Of a DNA stretch of 64,000 bases, positions 7,653 through 16,712 are shown one piece after another. The stretch's first letter is position 1. Every line of letters begins with the position of its first letter. The DNA is taken from positions 372,001 through 436,000 of the forward strand of contig NZ_BBUZ01000025.1 of assembly GCF_001417735.1 (NCBI RefSeq). Reading direction: 5' to 3'. The position numbers and the translations under genes were made by a program. The notes under the pieces are model-generated. The model was not told where the DNA came from. It searched no databases and saw only the letters and a list, made by a program, of their open reading frames with translations. This DNA is from Streptomyces sp. NBRC 110028 (GTDB lineage: Bacteria; Actinomycetota; Actinomycetes; Streptomycetales; Streptomycetaceae).

Positions 7653-10034
7653 CTATGCCGGGGCAGCCGGCTCCTGCCCGAACGTGGCGTGCAGGCGCCG
7701 CGTGTGATCCACGTGGCGCTCGGCTCCGGTCAACGTGACCCTGGCCGTCAGGCGCGGATCCGCGCTGGAGGCGGCCAACCGAAGCTCCAGTTCGCCCGGT
7801 TCGACGACGCGCCGACCGTCGCGTCCGGTGAAGGAAGCGAGGTCGGCCGGGACCGTGACACGGAGGCGGCGGGCCTCGCCCGGCTTCAGTTCGACGCGGG
7901 TGTAGCCGGCGAGGCGCTGCACCGGCTGGACGACGGAGGCAACCGGGTCATGCAGATAGAGCTGGACGACCTCGGTTCCGGGCCGCCCGCCTGAGTTCCG
8001 GACGGTGAAGGTGAGGGTGAACTCGCCGTCCGTCGGTGCCTCCTGGACGTCCACGGTGAGGTCCGCCCAGTCGAACCGCGTATAGGACAGGCCGTGGCCG
8101 AAGGGGAACGCGGGGGTCGGGTCGATGTTGGACACCTCGCTGGCGTGCGCGAGCCGTGCCGCGAGGTACGTGGCCGGCTGGGAGCCCGGACCGCGCGGCA
8201 CGCTGACCGGGAGACGTCCGGAGGGATTGGTACGGCCGCTGAGCACCCCGGCGATCGCGTGCGTGCCCTCTTCCCCCGGGAAGAAGGACTGCACGATCGA
8301 GGCGGACTCCTCCACGGCGCGGCCGAGGGCGTACGGCCGTCCCGCGAGCAGCACGGTGACCACGGGTGTCTCCAGGTCGAGCAGGGTGTCGAGCAGGTGC
8401 TGCTGCGCACCGGGCAGCACCAGCGCCTCGGCGTCGCATCCCTCGCCGCTGGTGCCCTGTCCGAAGAGCCCGGCGCGGTCGCCGAGCACCACGAGGGCGA
8501 CGTCGGCCTCGCGTGCCACCCGGGCGGCCTCGCGGATACCGGAGAGATCTCCGTCGTCGATTCCGGTGCCGCGGGCGACCGTGATCTCGGCGTCGGGGAA
8601 TTCGGCGGCGAGCGTGTCGCGCAGCGTGGGCAGTTCGATGCCGAGCGGGGTCCCGGGGTGGCGGACGCCGATGTGCTGAGGGAAGGAGTAGCAGCCCAGT
8701 ACGGCGGTGGGCTCGTCGGCGTTGGGACCGAGCAGGGCGATGCGGCGTGGCCTCGTGAGCGGCAGGGTGCCGTCATTGCTCAGCAGCACGACCGCTTCCT
8801 CGGCGACCGTGCGGGCCAGCGCGCGGTTCTCCGGACCGTCCAAGTCGATCCGGCCGCGCAGGGCGGCCGGGTCGTCCAGGTCGGCTCCGTCGAGCGCGGC
8901 CGGTACGGGGTTCCAGTCCGGGTCGAGCAGGCCGAGCATCGCCTTCTGCGTGAGTACCCGGCGCAGGGCGCGATCGACCAGCGCCTCCGGTACGCGGCCG
9001 TCGGCGACGGCCTCGGCCAGGGGCGCGCCGTACGTCTTGACGTTGGGCAGTTCGACGTCGATGCCCGCGTGCAGCGCCGCGCCGGCGGCGCCGGCCCAGT
9101 CGGCCGCGATGCCGTGCAGGGTCTTCAGGAAGGCGATGGCGAAGTAGTCGGCGACGACAGTGCCGTCGAAGCCCCACGTGTCGCGCAGCAGCCCGGTGAG
9201 CAGATCCTCGTCGGCCGCGGAGGGCATGCCGTCTGTGTCGGTGTAGGCGTTCATCACCGACCGGGCGCCGCCTTCACGGATCGCCATCTCGAAGGGGGGC
9301 AGCAGAACGTCGGCGCGTTCACGCGGGCCCACGGAGGAGGGGGCGAGGTTACGACCGGCGCGGGAGGCCGAGTAGCCGGCGAAGTGCTTGACGGTGGCGA
9401 CGATCCCGGCGGACTCAAGGCCCTGCACGTATGCCGTCCCGATGGTGCCGACGAGGTACGGGTCCTCGCCGATGGTCTCCTCGACCCGGCCCCACCGGGC
9501 GTCGCGCACAACATCCAGGACGGGGGCGAGTCCCTGGTGGACGCCGACGGTACGCATGTCGCGCCCGATGGCGGCGGCCATGCGCCGCACCGTGTCCGGG
9601 TCGAAGGTGGCGCCCCAGGACAGCGGAACGGGGTAGGCCGTCGCCCCCCAGGCGGCGAAGCCGGCCAGACACTCGTCATGCGCGAGAGCGGGGATGCCGA
9701 ACCGGTTCGTGGCGGCGATACGGGTCTGGGTACGGGCCAGGGAGAGCGCGCCCAGGGCGGGGTCGACGGGGACCGTGCCGAAGGGCCGGGTCAGCTGGCC
9801 CAGTCCGGTGGGCAGGAGCGCGTCGAGGTCGACGGCCTCCTCCATGTCGTGCTGATGGGGGGCCACCTCACCGCCCTGGTCGGAGGCGCCCACCCACACT
9901 CCGTACAGCTGGGCGGTCTTCTCCTGAAGGGTCATCGTGTCGATCAGGGCGTCGACTCTCGCGGTGACGGGAATGTCGGGGTCGTTCCAGAGGGAGATAT
10001 CGGGGGTGTTCTCTACGGTCACGTTGGCGTTCAC
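7653..10034 (-). CDS. Glycoside hydrolase family 3 beta-glycosidase (xylosidase/glucosidase type)
   Basis: A 793-residue protein with the full GH3 layout: a TIM-barrel domain (about 30-370) with TVKHFAGYSASRAGRN and the probable nucleophile Asp in GTVVADYFAI, an alpha/beta sandwich domain, and a C-terminal fibronectin-III-like domain (about 690-770). There is no signal peptide, so it acts in the cytoplasm on oligosaccharides brought in by the ABC importer encoded just upstream. The substrate is probably a beta-xyloside, beta-glucoside or arabinoside. GTG 10034 sits directly behind GGGAGGAAA. It is the distal gene of the binding protein-permease-permease-hydrolase operon. Confidence 0.9.
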   Translation of the reverse strand: MNANVTVENTPDISLWNDPDIPVTARVDALIDTMTLQEKTAQLYGVWVGASDQGGEVAPHQHDMEEAVDLDALLPTGLGQLTRPFGTVPVDPALGALSLARTQTRIAATNRFGIPALAHDECLAGFAAWGATAYPVPLSWGATFDPDTVRRMAAAIGRDMRTVGVHQGLAPVLDVVRDARWGRVEETIGEDPYLVGTIGTAYVQGLESAGIVATVKHFAGYSASRAGRNLAPSSVGPRERADVLLPPFEMAIREGGARSVMNAYTDTDGMPSAADEDLLTGLLRDTWGFDGTVVADYFAIAFLKTLHGIAADWAGAAGAALHAGIDVELPNVKTYGAPLAEAVADGRVPEALVDRALRRVLTQKAMLGLLDPDWNPVPAALDGADLDDPAALRGRIDLDGPENRALARTVAEEAVVLLSNDGTLPLTRPRRIALLGPNADEPTAVLGCYSFPQHIGVRHPGTPLGIELPTLRDTLAAEFPDAEITVARGTGIDDGDLSGIREAARVAREADVALVVLGDRAGLFGQGTSGEGCDAEALVLPGAQQHLLDTLLDLETPVVTVLLAGRPYALGRAVEESASIVQSFFPGEEGTHAIAGVLSGRTNPSGRLPVSVPRGPGSQPATYLAARLAHASEVSNIDPTPAFPFGHGLSYTRFDWADLTVDVQEAPTDGEFTLTFTVRNSGGRPGTEVVQLYLHDPVASVVQPVQRLAGYTRVELKPGEARRLRVTVPADLASFTGRDGRRVVEPGELELRLAASSADPRLTARVTLTGAERHVDHTRRLHATFGQEPAAPA

Positions 10035-10153
10035 TTTCCTCCCACGCCCGTCAGACCTGAATCAGGGCGTGCCGGGCGAACAGGTGTGCGGGTCAAGCCG
10101 CCCGAGCCACAGGCCGGCCACGGCCACGGCGTCGGTTCCGGCGTCGGCGTCGA

Positions 10154-11050
10154 TCAGCGGCTGAATCCGGCGGTCAGACCGCTCAGCAGCTGGCGGCGGC
10201 CGAACGCGTACAGGACCAGGACGGGCAGTGTGGTGAGGACGACGGCGGCGAGAACGGCGGGGACGTTGACCCCGTACTGGCCCTGGAAGGTCCACAGCGC
10301 GAGCGGCAGGGTCCGGCGGTCAGGGCTCTGCGTGAGGACCAGCGGCAGCAGGAATCCGTTCCAGATGGTCAGTGCGTTGAAGATGGTCACGGTGAGGATG
10401 GCCGGCCGGGTGAGCGGTGCCGCCAGCCGCCACAGCGTCGTCCATTCGGTGGCGCCGTCCACCCGCATCGAGTCGAACAGTTCTTTGGGCACGTCGCGGA
10501 CGAAGTTGGCGAGCACCAGCACCGACAGCGGGATGGCGAAGGCGATCGACGGGAGGATCAGCGCCAGCAGACTGTCGTACAGGCGCAGTCTGATGATGAT
10601 CAGGTAGACCGGGATCACCGTCGCCTGCAGGGGGATGGCCAGACCTGTGAGGAACAGCCCGTTCATCGCACGCAGGACCCGCATGCGCCACCCACGTACG
10701 ATCGCGTAAGCGGCCATGAAGGAGAACACGACCGCCGGCACCACGGCGCCGGCGGTAACCACGACGCTGTTCACGAAGTAGCGGAGGAAGTCGGACTCGA
10801 TGACCAGCCGGTAGTTGTCCAGTGTGGGGTCGCCCGAAGGCACCAGCGGGTTGCTCGCGTAGTAGCGGCTCCGGGCCTTGAGGCTGGTGATGAGCGTCCA
10901 GTACAGGGGTACGGCGACGACGACGAGCCAGAGCCATCCGGACAGGCCGCCGGCCCAGTTGCGCCGGCGGGCCGCCCGAGGGGAGTGGCGTTGCCGCTCG
11001 CGGCGGGTGGCCTTCCGCGGTCGTCGCGGTTCGGTCGGCGTGGTGGACAC
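10154..11050 (-). CDS. Carbohydrate ABC transporter permease, MalG type
   Basis: A 298-residue inner-membrane permease with about six transmembrane segments. The EAA loop region reads ELFDSMRVDGATEWTTLWRLAAPLTRP, and the C terminus ends QLLSGLTAGFSR, a common MalG-type ending. The start is taken at GTG 11050, one base after the TGA of the first permease and preceded by GAGGGGG; an upstream in-frame codon at 11092 overlaps that gene. It forms a heterodimeric channel with the neighbouring permease. The ATPase is not encoded here and is probably a shared MsiK-type protein, as is usual in Streptomyces. Confidence 0.92.
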   Translation of the reverse strand: MSTTPTEPRRPRKATRRERQRHSPRAARRRNWAGGLSGWLWLVVVAVPLYWTLITSLKARSRYYASNPLVPSGDPTLDNYRLVIESDFLRYFVNSVVVTAGAVVPAVVFSFMAAYAIVRGWRMRVLRAMNGLFLTGLAIPLQATVIPVYLIIIRLRLYDSLLALILPSIAFAIPLSVLVLANFVRDVPKELFDSMRVDGATEWTTLWRLAAPLTRPAILTVTIFNALTIWNGFLLPLVLTQSPDRRTLPLALWTFQGQYGVNVPAVLAAVVLTTLPVLVLYAFGRRQLLSGLTAGFSR

Positions 11051-11051
11051 C

Positions 11052-11954
11052 TCAGGCCCCCTCGAGTTGGCTCGCACCGGCGTCCCCGCCACCCAGCCGG
11101 CGCAGCAGCAGGGCGAGGGTCAGACCCACCAGGACCAGGATGACCGCGATGGCGCTGGCCGGTCCCATCAGGCTGGCCTGGAATCCCCGCTTGTACATGT
11201 CCAGTGCGAGGACCCGGGTGGCGTCTCCGGGGCCGCCCCCGGTCAGGACGAAGATGAGGTCGAAGAAGGTCAGCGACCCGACCACCATCAGCGTGGACGA
11301 GGTGATGATGGTGTATTTCAGCTGAGGCAGCGTGATGCTGAAGAACTGCCGGATCCGTCCGGCTCCGTCCAACTGCGCGGCTTCGTAGAGGGACTTCGGA
11401 ATCTGCTGGACACCACCCTGGTAGATCAGTGAGTGGAACGGGATGAACTGCCAGGAGACGACGAAGACGACGACCCCGAACGCGAGCCCGGGCCGCCCCA
11501 GCCAGTCCTGGCTGAGCATCTGGATCTTCAGCCCGGCACCGAGCCCGAAGTTGGGGTCCAGCAGGGCCTTGTACGCGATCGCGATCGCCGCGGAGCTGAG
11601 CGTCAGCGGGATGAAGTACACCACGCCCAGCACCGCACGGTAGCGCTGGCGGCCGGCCAGGAACGTGCCGAGCAGAATGCTCAGCGGAGTCTGAACGGCC
11701 CAGGACACGGCCATCACCAGGAACGTCACCCAGAGGGCGTGCGGCAGTCCGGGGTCGGTGAGCACCGTGCGCCAGCTGGCCAGCCCTGACGAGCGGATGG
11801 CGCCGATACCGTCCCACGTGGTGAAGCTCAGCGCGAAGACGCCGATGAGCGGTATCACGGCGAAGCCGACGAAGACCACCAGCGCCGGCGTGGCCAGCCA
11901 CGGCAGGATGCCGCGCGGTTCGCGACGCGGCGGATGGCCGGTGTGCGCGCTCAT
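11052..11954 (-). CDS. Carbohydrate ABC transporter permease, MalF type
   Basis: A 300-residue permease starting MSAHTGHPPRREPRG with about six transmembrane helices and the EAA motif region SLYEAAQLDGAGRIRQFFSI. Its ATG overlaps the TGA of the binding-protein gene (ATGA), showing tight operon structure and translational coupling. It works with the MalG-type permease to import sugar for the GH3 hydrolase. Confidence 0.92.
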   Translation of the reverse strand: MSAHTGHPPRREPRGILPWLATPALVVFVGFAVIPLIGVFALSFTTWDGIGAIRSSGLASWRTVLTDPGLPHALWVTFLVMAVSWAVQTPLSILLGTFLAGRQRYRAVLGVVYFIPLTLSSAAIAIAYKALLDPNFGLGAGLKIQMLSQDWLGRPGLAFGVVVFVVSWQFIPFHSLIYQGGVQQIPKSLYEAAQLDGAGRIRQFFSITLPQLKYTIITSSTLMVVGSLTFFDLIFVLTGGGPGDATRVLALDMYKRGFQASLMGPASAIAVILVLVGLTLALLLRRLGGGDAGASQLEGA

Positions 11955-13267
11955 GTGCCGGTGACCGCGTTGAGGTTGCGGGCGAACCCCTGCGGCGAGA
12001 TGGACAGCTGGAACAACTTGACGATGTTGTCCAGCAGGGCCTCGGCTGCCGCCGGGCTGAGCGCTTGGTCCCAGGACTGGCCGAACACCTTGGCCTTGCT
12101 GGCGATGTCGTAGGTGAACTTCAGGAAATCGGCGCTCTTGGAGGCGGCCAGCAGCTTCTCCGTGCCCAGCCGGATCGGAACCGCCCCGTTGTCGATCCAC
12201 TTCTTCATCTCGTCCTCCTGGAGGACGCCCGTGGCGAAGAAATCCTTGGCGATCTTCTTCTGCTCGGCGCCGGCCTTCGAGGAGATGGACAGGTACTGGG
12301 CGGGGTTGCCGACGGTGTCGCTCGGATCGCCCTTACCGCCTTCAACGGGCGGGAAGTTCATGTAGCCCAGCCCGCCGCTGGAGACGAAGTCCCCGCCCTC
12401 GGTCTGCTGGATGCCGTACGACCAGGAGCCGTGCAGCATCATCGCGGCCCTGCCGCTGTACAGCAGCGCCTGGTCGGCGTTGGAGTCCGCGGTGATCGAG
12501 GAGAAGCCCTTGATGAACCCGTGGGCCTTGACCAGATCCTGCACCCTGGTCAGCGCGGTGATGGCGTCCGGATGGGACCAGGCGTTCTTCTCGCCCTCGG
12601 TGATGGCCTGGAACACCTCAGGACCGCCGATGCGGTCGAACAGGAACTCAAGCCACATCATGTTCGTCCACCGGGACTGGCCACCGAGAGCGAACGGCGC
12701 TATGCCCTTCGCGTTGAACCTGGGCACCAGCGCCATGATGTCGTCCCAGGACTTCGGCGGTTCCACGCCGACCCGGTCGAAGACCTTCTTGTTGTAGTAG
12801 AGGACGATCGGCTGCACGACATCGCACGGCATCGCGTAGATCTTGCCGTCGACGGTCGCCGCGGCGAACGAGGACGGGAACAGGCGTTTCTTGACCTCGG
12901 GGTGCTCGTCGAACCACGAGGTGAGGTCCTCGACCTGGCCCGCTTTCGCGTAGGTGCGCAGCGTCCCGCCTCCCCAGCCCCAGATGATGGTGGGCGCCTT
13001 CCCCGCGCCGATGGCGGTCTTGATCTTCGTCTTGTACGCGTCGTTCTGGAAGGTGGTGTCTGTGATCTGCTCCTTGGGGTGGGCCTTGTTGAACGCGTCC
13101 ACCGCGCCGCCCCTGACACCCTCATTCGGCTGGCCGCTTATGTACCAGTACGTGGCCCCACCACCGCTCTTGCCGGGGCCGGACGAGCCGCAGGCCGCCA
13201 GCGCCCCGGAGACCGGCACGCCGGCGGCCAGGCCGAGGAGGGTACGTCGAGAGAGGGGGATCGCCAT
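11951..13267 (-). CDS. Sugar ABC transporter substrate-binding lipoprotein
   Basis: A 438-residue binding protein. The N terminus MAIPLSRRTLLGLAAG has a twin-arginine motif, followed by a lipobox (ALAAC) at about residue 27, so it is probably a Tat-exported lipoprotein. The rest is a family 1 extracellular solute-binding protein (TYWYISGQPNEGVRGG near the N terminus; PCDVVQPIVLYYNKKVFDRV). ATG 13267 is preferred over GTG 13282 because GGAGAAAAG lies 6-8 nt upstream. It is the first gene of the importer-hydrolase operon and captures the oligosaccharide outside the cell. Probably controlled by the divergent LacI protein. Confidence 0.92.
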   Translation of the reverse strand: MAIPLSRRTLLGLAAGVPVSGALAACGSSGPGKSGGGATYWYISGQPNEGVRGGAVDAFNKAHPKEQITDTTFQNDAYKTKIKTAIGAGKAPTIIWGWGGGTLRTYAKAGQVEDLTSWFDEHPEVKKRLFPSSFAAATVDGKIYAMPCDVVQPIVLYYNKKVFDRVGVEPPKSWDDIMALVPRFNAKGIAPFALGGQSRWTNMMWLEFLFDRIGGPEVFQAITEGEKNAWSHPDAITALTRVQDLVKAHGFIKGFSSITADSNADQALLYSGRAAMMLHGSWSYGIQQTEGGDFVSSGGLGYMNFPPVEGGKGDPSDTVGNPAQYLSISSKAGAEQKKIAKDFFATGVLQEDEMKKWIDNGAVPIRLGTEKLLAASKSADFLKFTYDIASKAKVFGQSWDQALSPAAAEALLDNIVKLFQLSISPQGFARNLNAVTGT

Positions 13268-13314
13268 GTCTTTTCTCCGCACTCCAGAACCACCGGCTTT
13301 TCACGAGCCGTAGT

Positions 13315-13331
13315 GAAAACTTTTCGAAACA
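13315..13331. promoter_or_regulatory. LacI operator-like site A (GAAAACTTTTCGAAACA)
   Basis: The site lies 48 bp upstream of the binding-protein start. It contains the palindrome GAAAA-C-TTTTC and the 8-bp palindrome TTTCGAAA. It shares 15 of 17 bases with site B at 13469-13485. It resembles the GAAA..TTTC class of sites of LacI regulators of xylan/xyloside genes in Streptomyces. Confidence 0.6.
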
Positions 13332-13468
13332 GCTTTCTTCGAGCTTGGTTCGTGCAAATTAGGTTTCGGACTGACGGCCTGTCAAGACATGTGCAGACGC
13401 GTTGTCGGGCAGCGGTCGGCTGCGTAGCATCGGGCGGGATGGGGGCTGATGAAACGTTGACCGGTGCC

Positions 13469-13485
13469 GAAATTTTTTCGAAACA
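13469..13485. promoter_or_regulatory. LacI operator-like site B (GAAATTTTTTCGAAACA)
   Basis: This is the second copy of the 17-bp motif, inside the palindrome CGAAA-N3-TTTCG. It lies between the importer operon and the lacI-type gene, about 150 bp from site A, a spacing compatible with two dimers or a looped tetramer acting on the divergent promoters. Confidence 0.55.
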
Positions 13486-13859
13486 TGCTGATCGGAGGCC
13501 AGGGATGGTGCGATGACCCGGCCGCAGCCGGTGACCGCGGTGGAGAGCGCCGCAGTGCGTGCCGAGTCGTGGCACGCGGTCGGCGCAGGCGCCCCGGCCC
13601 GGCGTCCCCGCGCTGTCGGCCCTGGTCCGGGGGCATGCTCGGACCCGGAGGGCGCGGCGGGCCGGCGTGCGTGTCGATCGGACCGGGTTCACCGGTCGCG
13701 ATCTCGCGCGGACCGCTCGACGCGTCGAGGCCGGGGGCTCGTCGGCACCTCCCCGTACGAGCTCGGTGCCGGGCTGCCGTACGGTTGACCGGTTCCACCC
13801 GCGTTGCCGACCCTGCCGGCGGTTCACCACGCCGGTGGACGTACAGCTGGGAGGAACCG
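13486..13859. other. Untranslated region before the LacI gene; no gene seen
   Basis: The 374 bases between operator site B and the LacI start carry open frames on both strands but no recognisable protein and no start with a good ribosome-binding site. It is probably the long leader or promoter region of the regulator gene. Confidence 0.5.
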
Positions 13860-14894
13860 ATGAGACCGAACACCAGGCGCACCACTTTGGCGGACATCGC
13901 CCAAGCGGCCGGGGTCTCCATCGCGACCGTGTCCAAAGTGGTCAACGGGCGCGGTGACGTGGCGCCGCGGACCCGCGCCCGGGTGCAGGAACTGCTGCAT
14001 CAGCACCACTACCTCGCGCCTGTGTTCCGTCATACCGCCATCGAAAGCCCCACCATCGAGGTGCAGTTCAAGGGCGGCCTCAAGCCGTACGTGGCCGAGA
14101 CCCTGGAAGGCATCGTCGACTCCGCCGCCGGGTCGGGGGCCTCGGTGGTGATCAGTAAGGCGTCCCGCGCTCCACACTGGGCCCGTGACCTGGTCTCAGC
14201 CGGGCGCCGCGCCGTCATCGCGGTCACCAGCGTGTACACCACGGCGCACCTGGACGAACTGGCCCGGGCCGGGCTGCCGCTGGTCGTGCTGGACCCGCTG
14301 CACCTGCCGGACAGCCGGGTCAACAGCGTCGGGGCGACCAATTTCGCCGGCGGCCTGGCCGCGACCCGGCACCTGCTCTCCCTGGGCCACCGCCGTGTCG
14401 CCTATCTCGGCGGTCCGGCCATGGCCGTATGCAACCAGGCACGCATGCACGGCTACCGCGCGGCCATGGAGGCGGAAGGAGCGCGGGTACCCGACTCCTA
14501 CGTCCGGCCCGGAGAATTCACGTACAAAAGCGGGCTGCTCGGCGCCACCGCGCTGCTGGGCCTGGACGAGCCACCGACGGCGATCTTCGCAGGCAACGAC
14601 GAGATCGCCCTCGGTGTCATCGAGACCGCCCGCGCCCGAGGCCTGCGCATCCCCGAAGACCTGAGCGTGGTCGGTTTCGACGACACGAGCCTCGCCCGGA
14701 TGGCCTCACCACCCCTGACCACCGTGCGCCAGCCACTACGGGAGATGGGCGGTACCGCCCTGCGCACCGCCCTCCGGCTGGCAGGCGGCGAAAAGGCCGA
14801 GTCCCACCACGTTGAACTCGCCACCGAACTCGTGGTGCGCGCCTCGACGGCACCGCCCCGCGAAGAGACCCGCACGGTAGGTCATCGCGGGTAA
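13860..14894 (+). CDS. LacI-family transcriptional regulator of the GH3/ABC operon
   Basis: A 344-residue regulator with an N-terminal LacI helix-turn-helix (TLADIAQAAGVSIATVSKVVNG, about residues 9-30) and a periplasmic-binding-protein-like ligand domain (GHRRVAYLGG; IPEDLSVVGFDDTSLARMASPPLTTVRQP). ATG 13860 has GGGAGGAA five bases upstream; the longer open frame 5' of it has no such signal. It is divergent from the sugar importer-hydrolase operon, and two operator-like sites lie between them, so it is most likely a local repressor released by the imported sugar or a derivative. Confidence 0.92.
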   Translation: MRPNTRRTTLADIAQAAGVSIATVSKVVNGRGDVAPRTRARVQELLHQHHYLAPVFRHTAIESPTIEVQFKGGLKPYVAETLEGIVDSAAGSGASVVISKASRAPHWARDLVSAGRRAVIAVTSVYTTAHLDELARAGLPLVVLDPLHLPDSRVNSVGATNFAGGLAATRHLLSLGHRRVAYLGGPAMAVCNQARMHGYRAAMEAEGARVPDSYVRPGEFTYKSGLLGATALLGLDEPPTAIFAGNDEIALGVIETARARGLRIPEDLSVVGFDDTSLARMASPPLTTVRQPLREMGGTALRTALRLAGGEKAESHHVELATELVVRASTAPPREETRTVGHRG

Positions 14895-15170
14895 GAGGAC
14901 TTCGGGCACGCTGAACCTGCCTCATGCCCCAGCCGAGGGCGGTGTCTCCCGAGCGGCTCACGCCTGGGCGGGCGGCGGGTCGTAGGCCGTCGATCGCCGG
15001 CGGCCGGACATGAAGGACAGGAAGTCCCCGGCGAAGGCGCCGCGCGTGCGGCAGCCGCGCCGCCTCCCGGAGCCGTACCCTGCGCCGGCCCCCGGGCCCG
15101 AATGCCGCGCCGGAGCCACCTATGCACCCGTTGAACTATGGTCCGAATAATTCGATCGTTCGGTGACCGC

Positions 15171-15581
15171 TCAGCGGTGCGGCCGCAGGCCCCGCGTCAC
15201 CTTGTCCACCTGGCCGCGCGGGCCGTGGAGGGCGAGACCGGCCAGGTTGAGGTCGGGGGCCTCGATGGTGCGGATCGCGGCGCGGTTGTCGTCCTCGTTG
15301 TCGGTGCCGAACAGCTCCTCCGTGAAGAGGGCCGTGGGGAGGCCGAGGGAGAGGGCGCGGGTGTGGGCCCGGAAGAGGCCGGGGGCGTCGGCGGCGTAGA
15401 CGATGACCGGTTCGCGGAACATCGGGAGGTACGTGTTGCCCGAGGCGTCTTCGTACGGCTTGCCGACGATGTCGTCGGCGGCGCGGGAGAGCCCGCTGGA
15501 GAGGAAGGCCGTCACGTTCAGCTTCTGCCAGTCGGCGAGGTCGTCCCGGACGATGACGGCGATCGTGGTGTCGAATCGCAT
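15171..15581 (-). CDS. DUF2000 family protein
   Basis: A 136-residue cytoplasmic protein beginning MRFDTTIAVIVRDDLADWQK, with GNTYLPMFREPVIVYAAD and LPTALFTEELFGTDNEDDN, characteristic of DUF2000. The biochemical role is unknown. It is divergent from an AraC regulator; this gene pair is common in actinobacteria, which suggests the regulator controls it. ATG 15581 is chosen since upstream frame extension is Pro-rich and lacks a Shine-Dalgarno. Confidence 0.8.
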   Translation of the reverse strand: MRFDTTIAVIVRDDLADWQKLNVTAFLSSGLSRAADDIVGKPYEDASGNTYLPMFREPVIVYAADAPGLFRAHTRALSLGLPTALFTEELFGTDNEDDNRAAIRTIEAPDLNLAGLALHGPRGQVDKVTRGLRPHR

Positions 15582-15666
15582 GCCGTCACCTTCGCCCGGG
15601 ACCTGAGGCCCCGTATTGAACGCTGGTGCGAGACGGCAGAATGGGGTGATGGGTGGAGGAGGAGCG

Positions 15667-16545
15667 GTGGGCGGCGGGGGGCCGGGGGACTGGGCGCGGT
15701 ACTGGCGTGACCCGGAGCGGTCCGTGGAGGCCATGCACGCGCACTTCTTCAGTCATCGCTTCCACCCCCACAGCCACGACACGTATTCCTTCGCCGTCAC
15801 CGAGACCGGCGCGCAGCGCTTCCGCTGCCGGGGCGCGCTGCGCACCAGCGGGGCGGGGATGGTGATGGTGTTCAACCCGGACGACCCGCATGACGGGGAG
15901 GCGGCCGCCGAACTCGGCTACAAGTACCGCATCATGCACTTCGGTCCCGATGTGGTGCGCGGCGTCCTGTCGGATGTCCGGGGCGGCGCGGACGGGCGGG
16001 TGCCGCTGCCGCTGTTCGACCAGCCCGTGCTGGACGATCCGCTCCTGGGGCGCGCCCTGTTACGGCTGCACGCCGCGCTGATCGGGGGCGCCGGTCCGCT
16101 CGTCCGCGACGAGAGGCTGACCGCGGCCGTGGGCGCGATGGTGCGGCGCAGTGCCACCCGCCCGGTGCGGGCCAGGGGGCTGCCGTCCGGGGGCGGCGGG
16201 CAGGCGTGGGCGGCGCGGCGGGCGCGGGAGCTGCTGGAGGAGGAGTACGCGACGGAGATCTCGGCGGAGCGGCTGGCGGAGGCGGCGGGGTGCAGCCGGT
16301 TCGCCCTGTACCGGGCGTTCCGGGCGGAGTACGGGATGGCGCCGAGTGACTTCCAGCGCCAGCTGCGGCTGCGTCAGGCGCGCGGGCTGCTGGTGTCGGG
16401 ACGTACGGCGGCGGAGGCGGCGGCCGCGGCGGGGTTCGCCGACCAGAGCCACTTCCACCGCTGGTTCGTACGGTGTTTCGGCATCACCCCGGGGACGTTC
16501 CAGCACGCCGCCGAGCCGGATTCGCGACGTACCCCGCAGCCCTGA
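15667..16545 (+). CDS. AraC-family transcriptional regulator
   Basis: A protein of about 292 residues. An N-terminal AraC-type cupin domain (HFFSHRFHPHSHDTYSF) precedes a double helix-turn-helix (about 190-285, ISAERLAEAAGCSRFALYRAF and AAAAAGFADQSHFHRWFV). The GTG at 15667 is favoured because the purine run GGAGGAGGAG ends 3 nt before it; ATG 15649 is an alternative. It probably senses a small molecule and controls the divergent DUF2000 gene. Confidence 0.88.
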   Translation: MGGGGPGDWARYWRDPERSVEAMHAHFFSHRFHPHSHDTYSFAVTETGAQRFRCRGALRTSGAGMVMVFNPDDPHDGEAAAELGYKYRIMHFGPDVVRGVLSDVRGGADGRVPLPLFDQPVLDDPLLGRALLRLHAALIGGAGPLVRDERLTAAVGAMVRRSATRPVRARGLPSGGGGQAWAARRARELLEEEYATEISAERLAEAAGCSRFALYRAFRAEYGMAPSDFQRQLRLRQARGLLVSGRTAAEAAAAAGFADQSHFHRWFVRCFGITPGTFQHAAEPDSRRTPQP

Positions 16546-16600
16546 TGAAATGGGCCGGGACCGTGCGGATTCCCTCCGTACAGACGCACTCCCGCCAAAG

Positions 16601-16637
16601 CCTGACAGCTTTCGGCCAACCGTGGCCGAGAGTCAGG
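16601..16637 (+). terminator. Bulged hairpin after the AraC gene
   Basis: CCTGAC and TTTCGGCCA pair with TGGCCGAGA and GTCAGG around a 4-nt loop, leaving a 3-nt bulge and one G-U pair. It lies 55 bp past the AraC stop and 75 bp before the next gene, so it may be a terminator or a leader structure of the downstream gene. Confidence 0.5.
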
Positions 16638-16712
16638 TGAAGCGGTGGTGTGGAGCGTCTGAGTCATGGGCTCAGTAGGGTCACGAACATTCCGAACAGG
16701 TGAAGAGGGCGA

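Noticed and set aside
8094..10607. 837-codon plus-strand frame opposite GH3 and the permease
   Set aside because: It is a GC-skew shadow of the minus-strand genes, with no recognisable domains.
13371..13385. Sixth copy of the CTGAY-N5-RTCAG motif (CTGACGGCCTGTCAA)
   Set aside because: The last base breaks the palindrome and the neighbouring genes are sugar genes; listed only as a near-match.
13464..13859. Upstream extension of the LacI protein
   Set aside because: There is no ribosome-binding site at the earlier start, and the helix-turn-helix begins just after ATG 13860, which has GGGAGGAA.
15146..15156. Palindrome CGAATAATTCG between the LacI and DUF2000 genes
   Set aside because: Short, single copy, and downstream of both genes; no regulator can be assigned.
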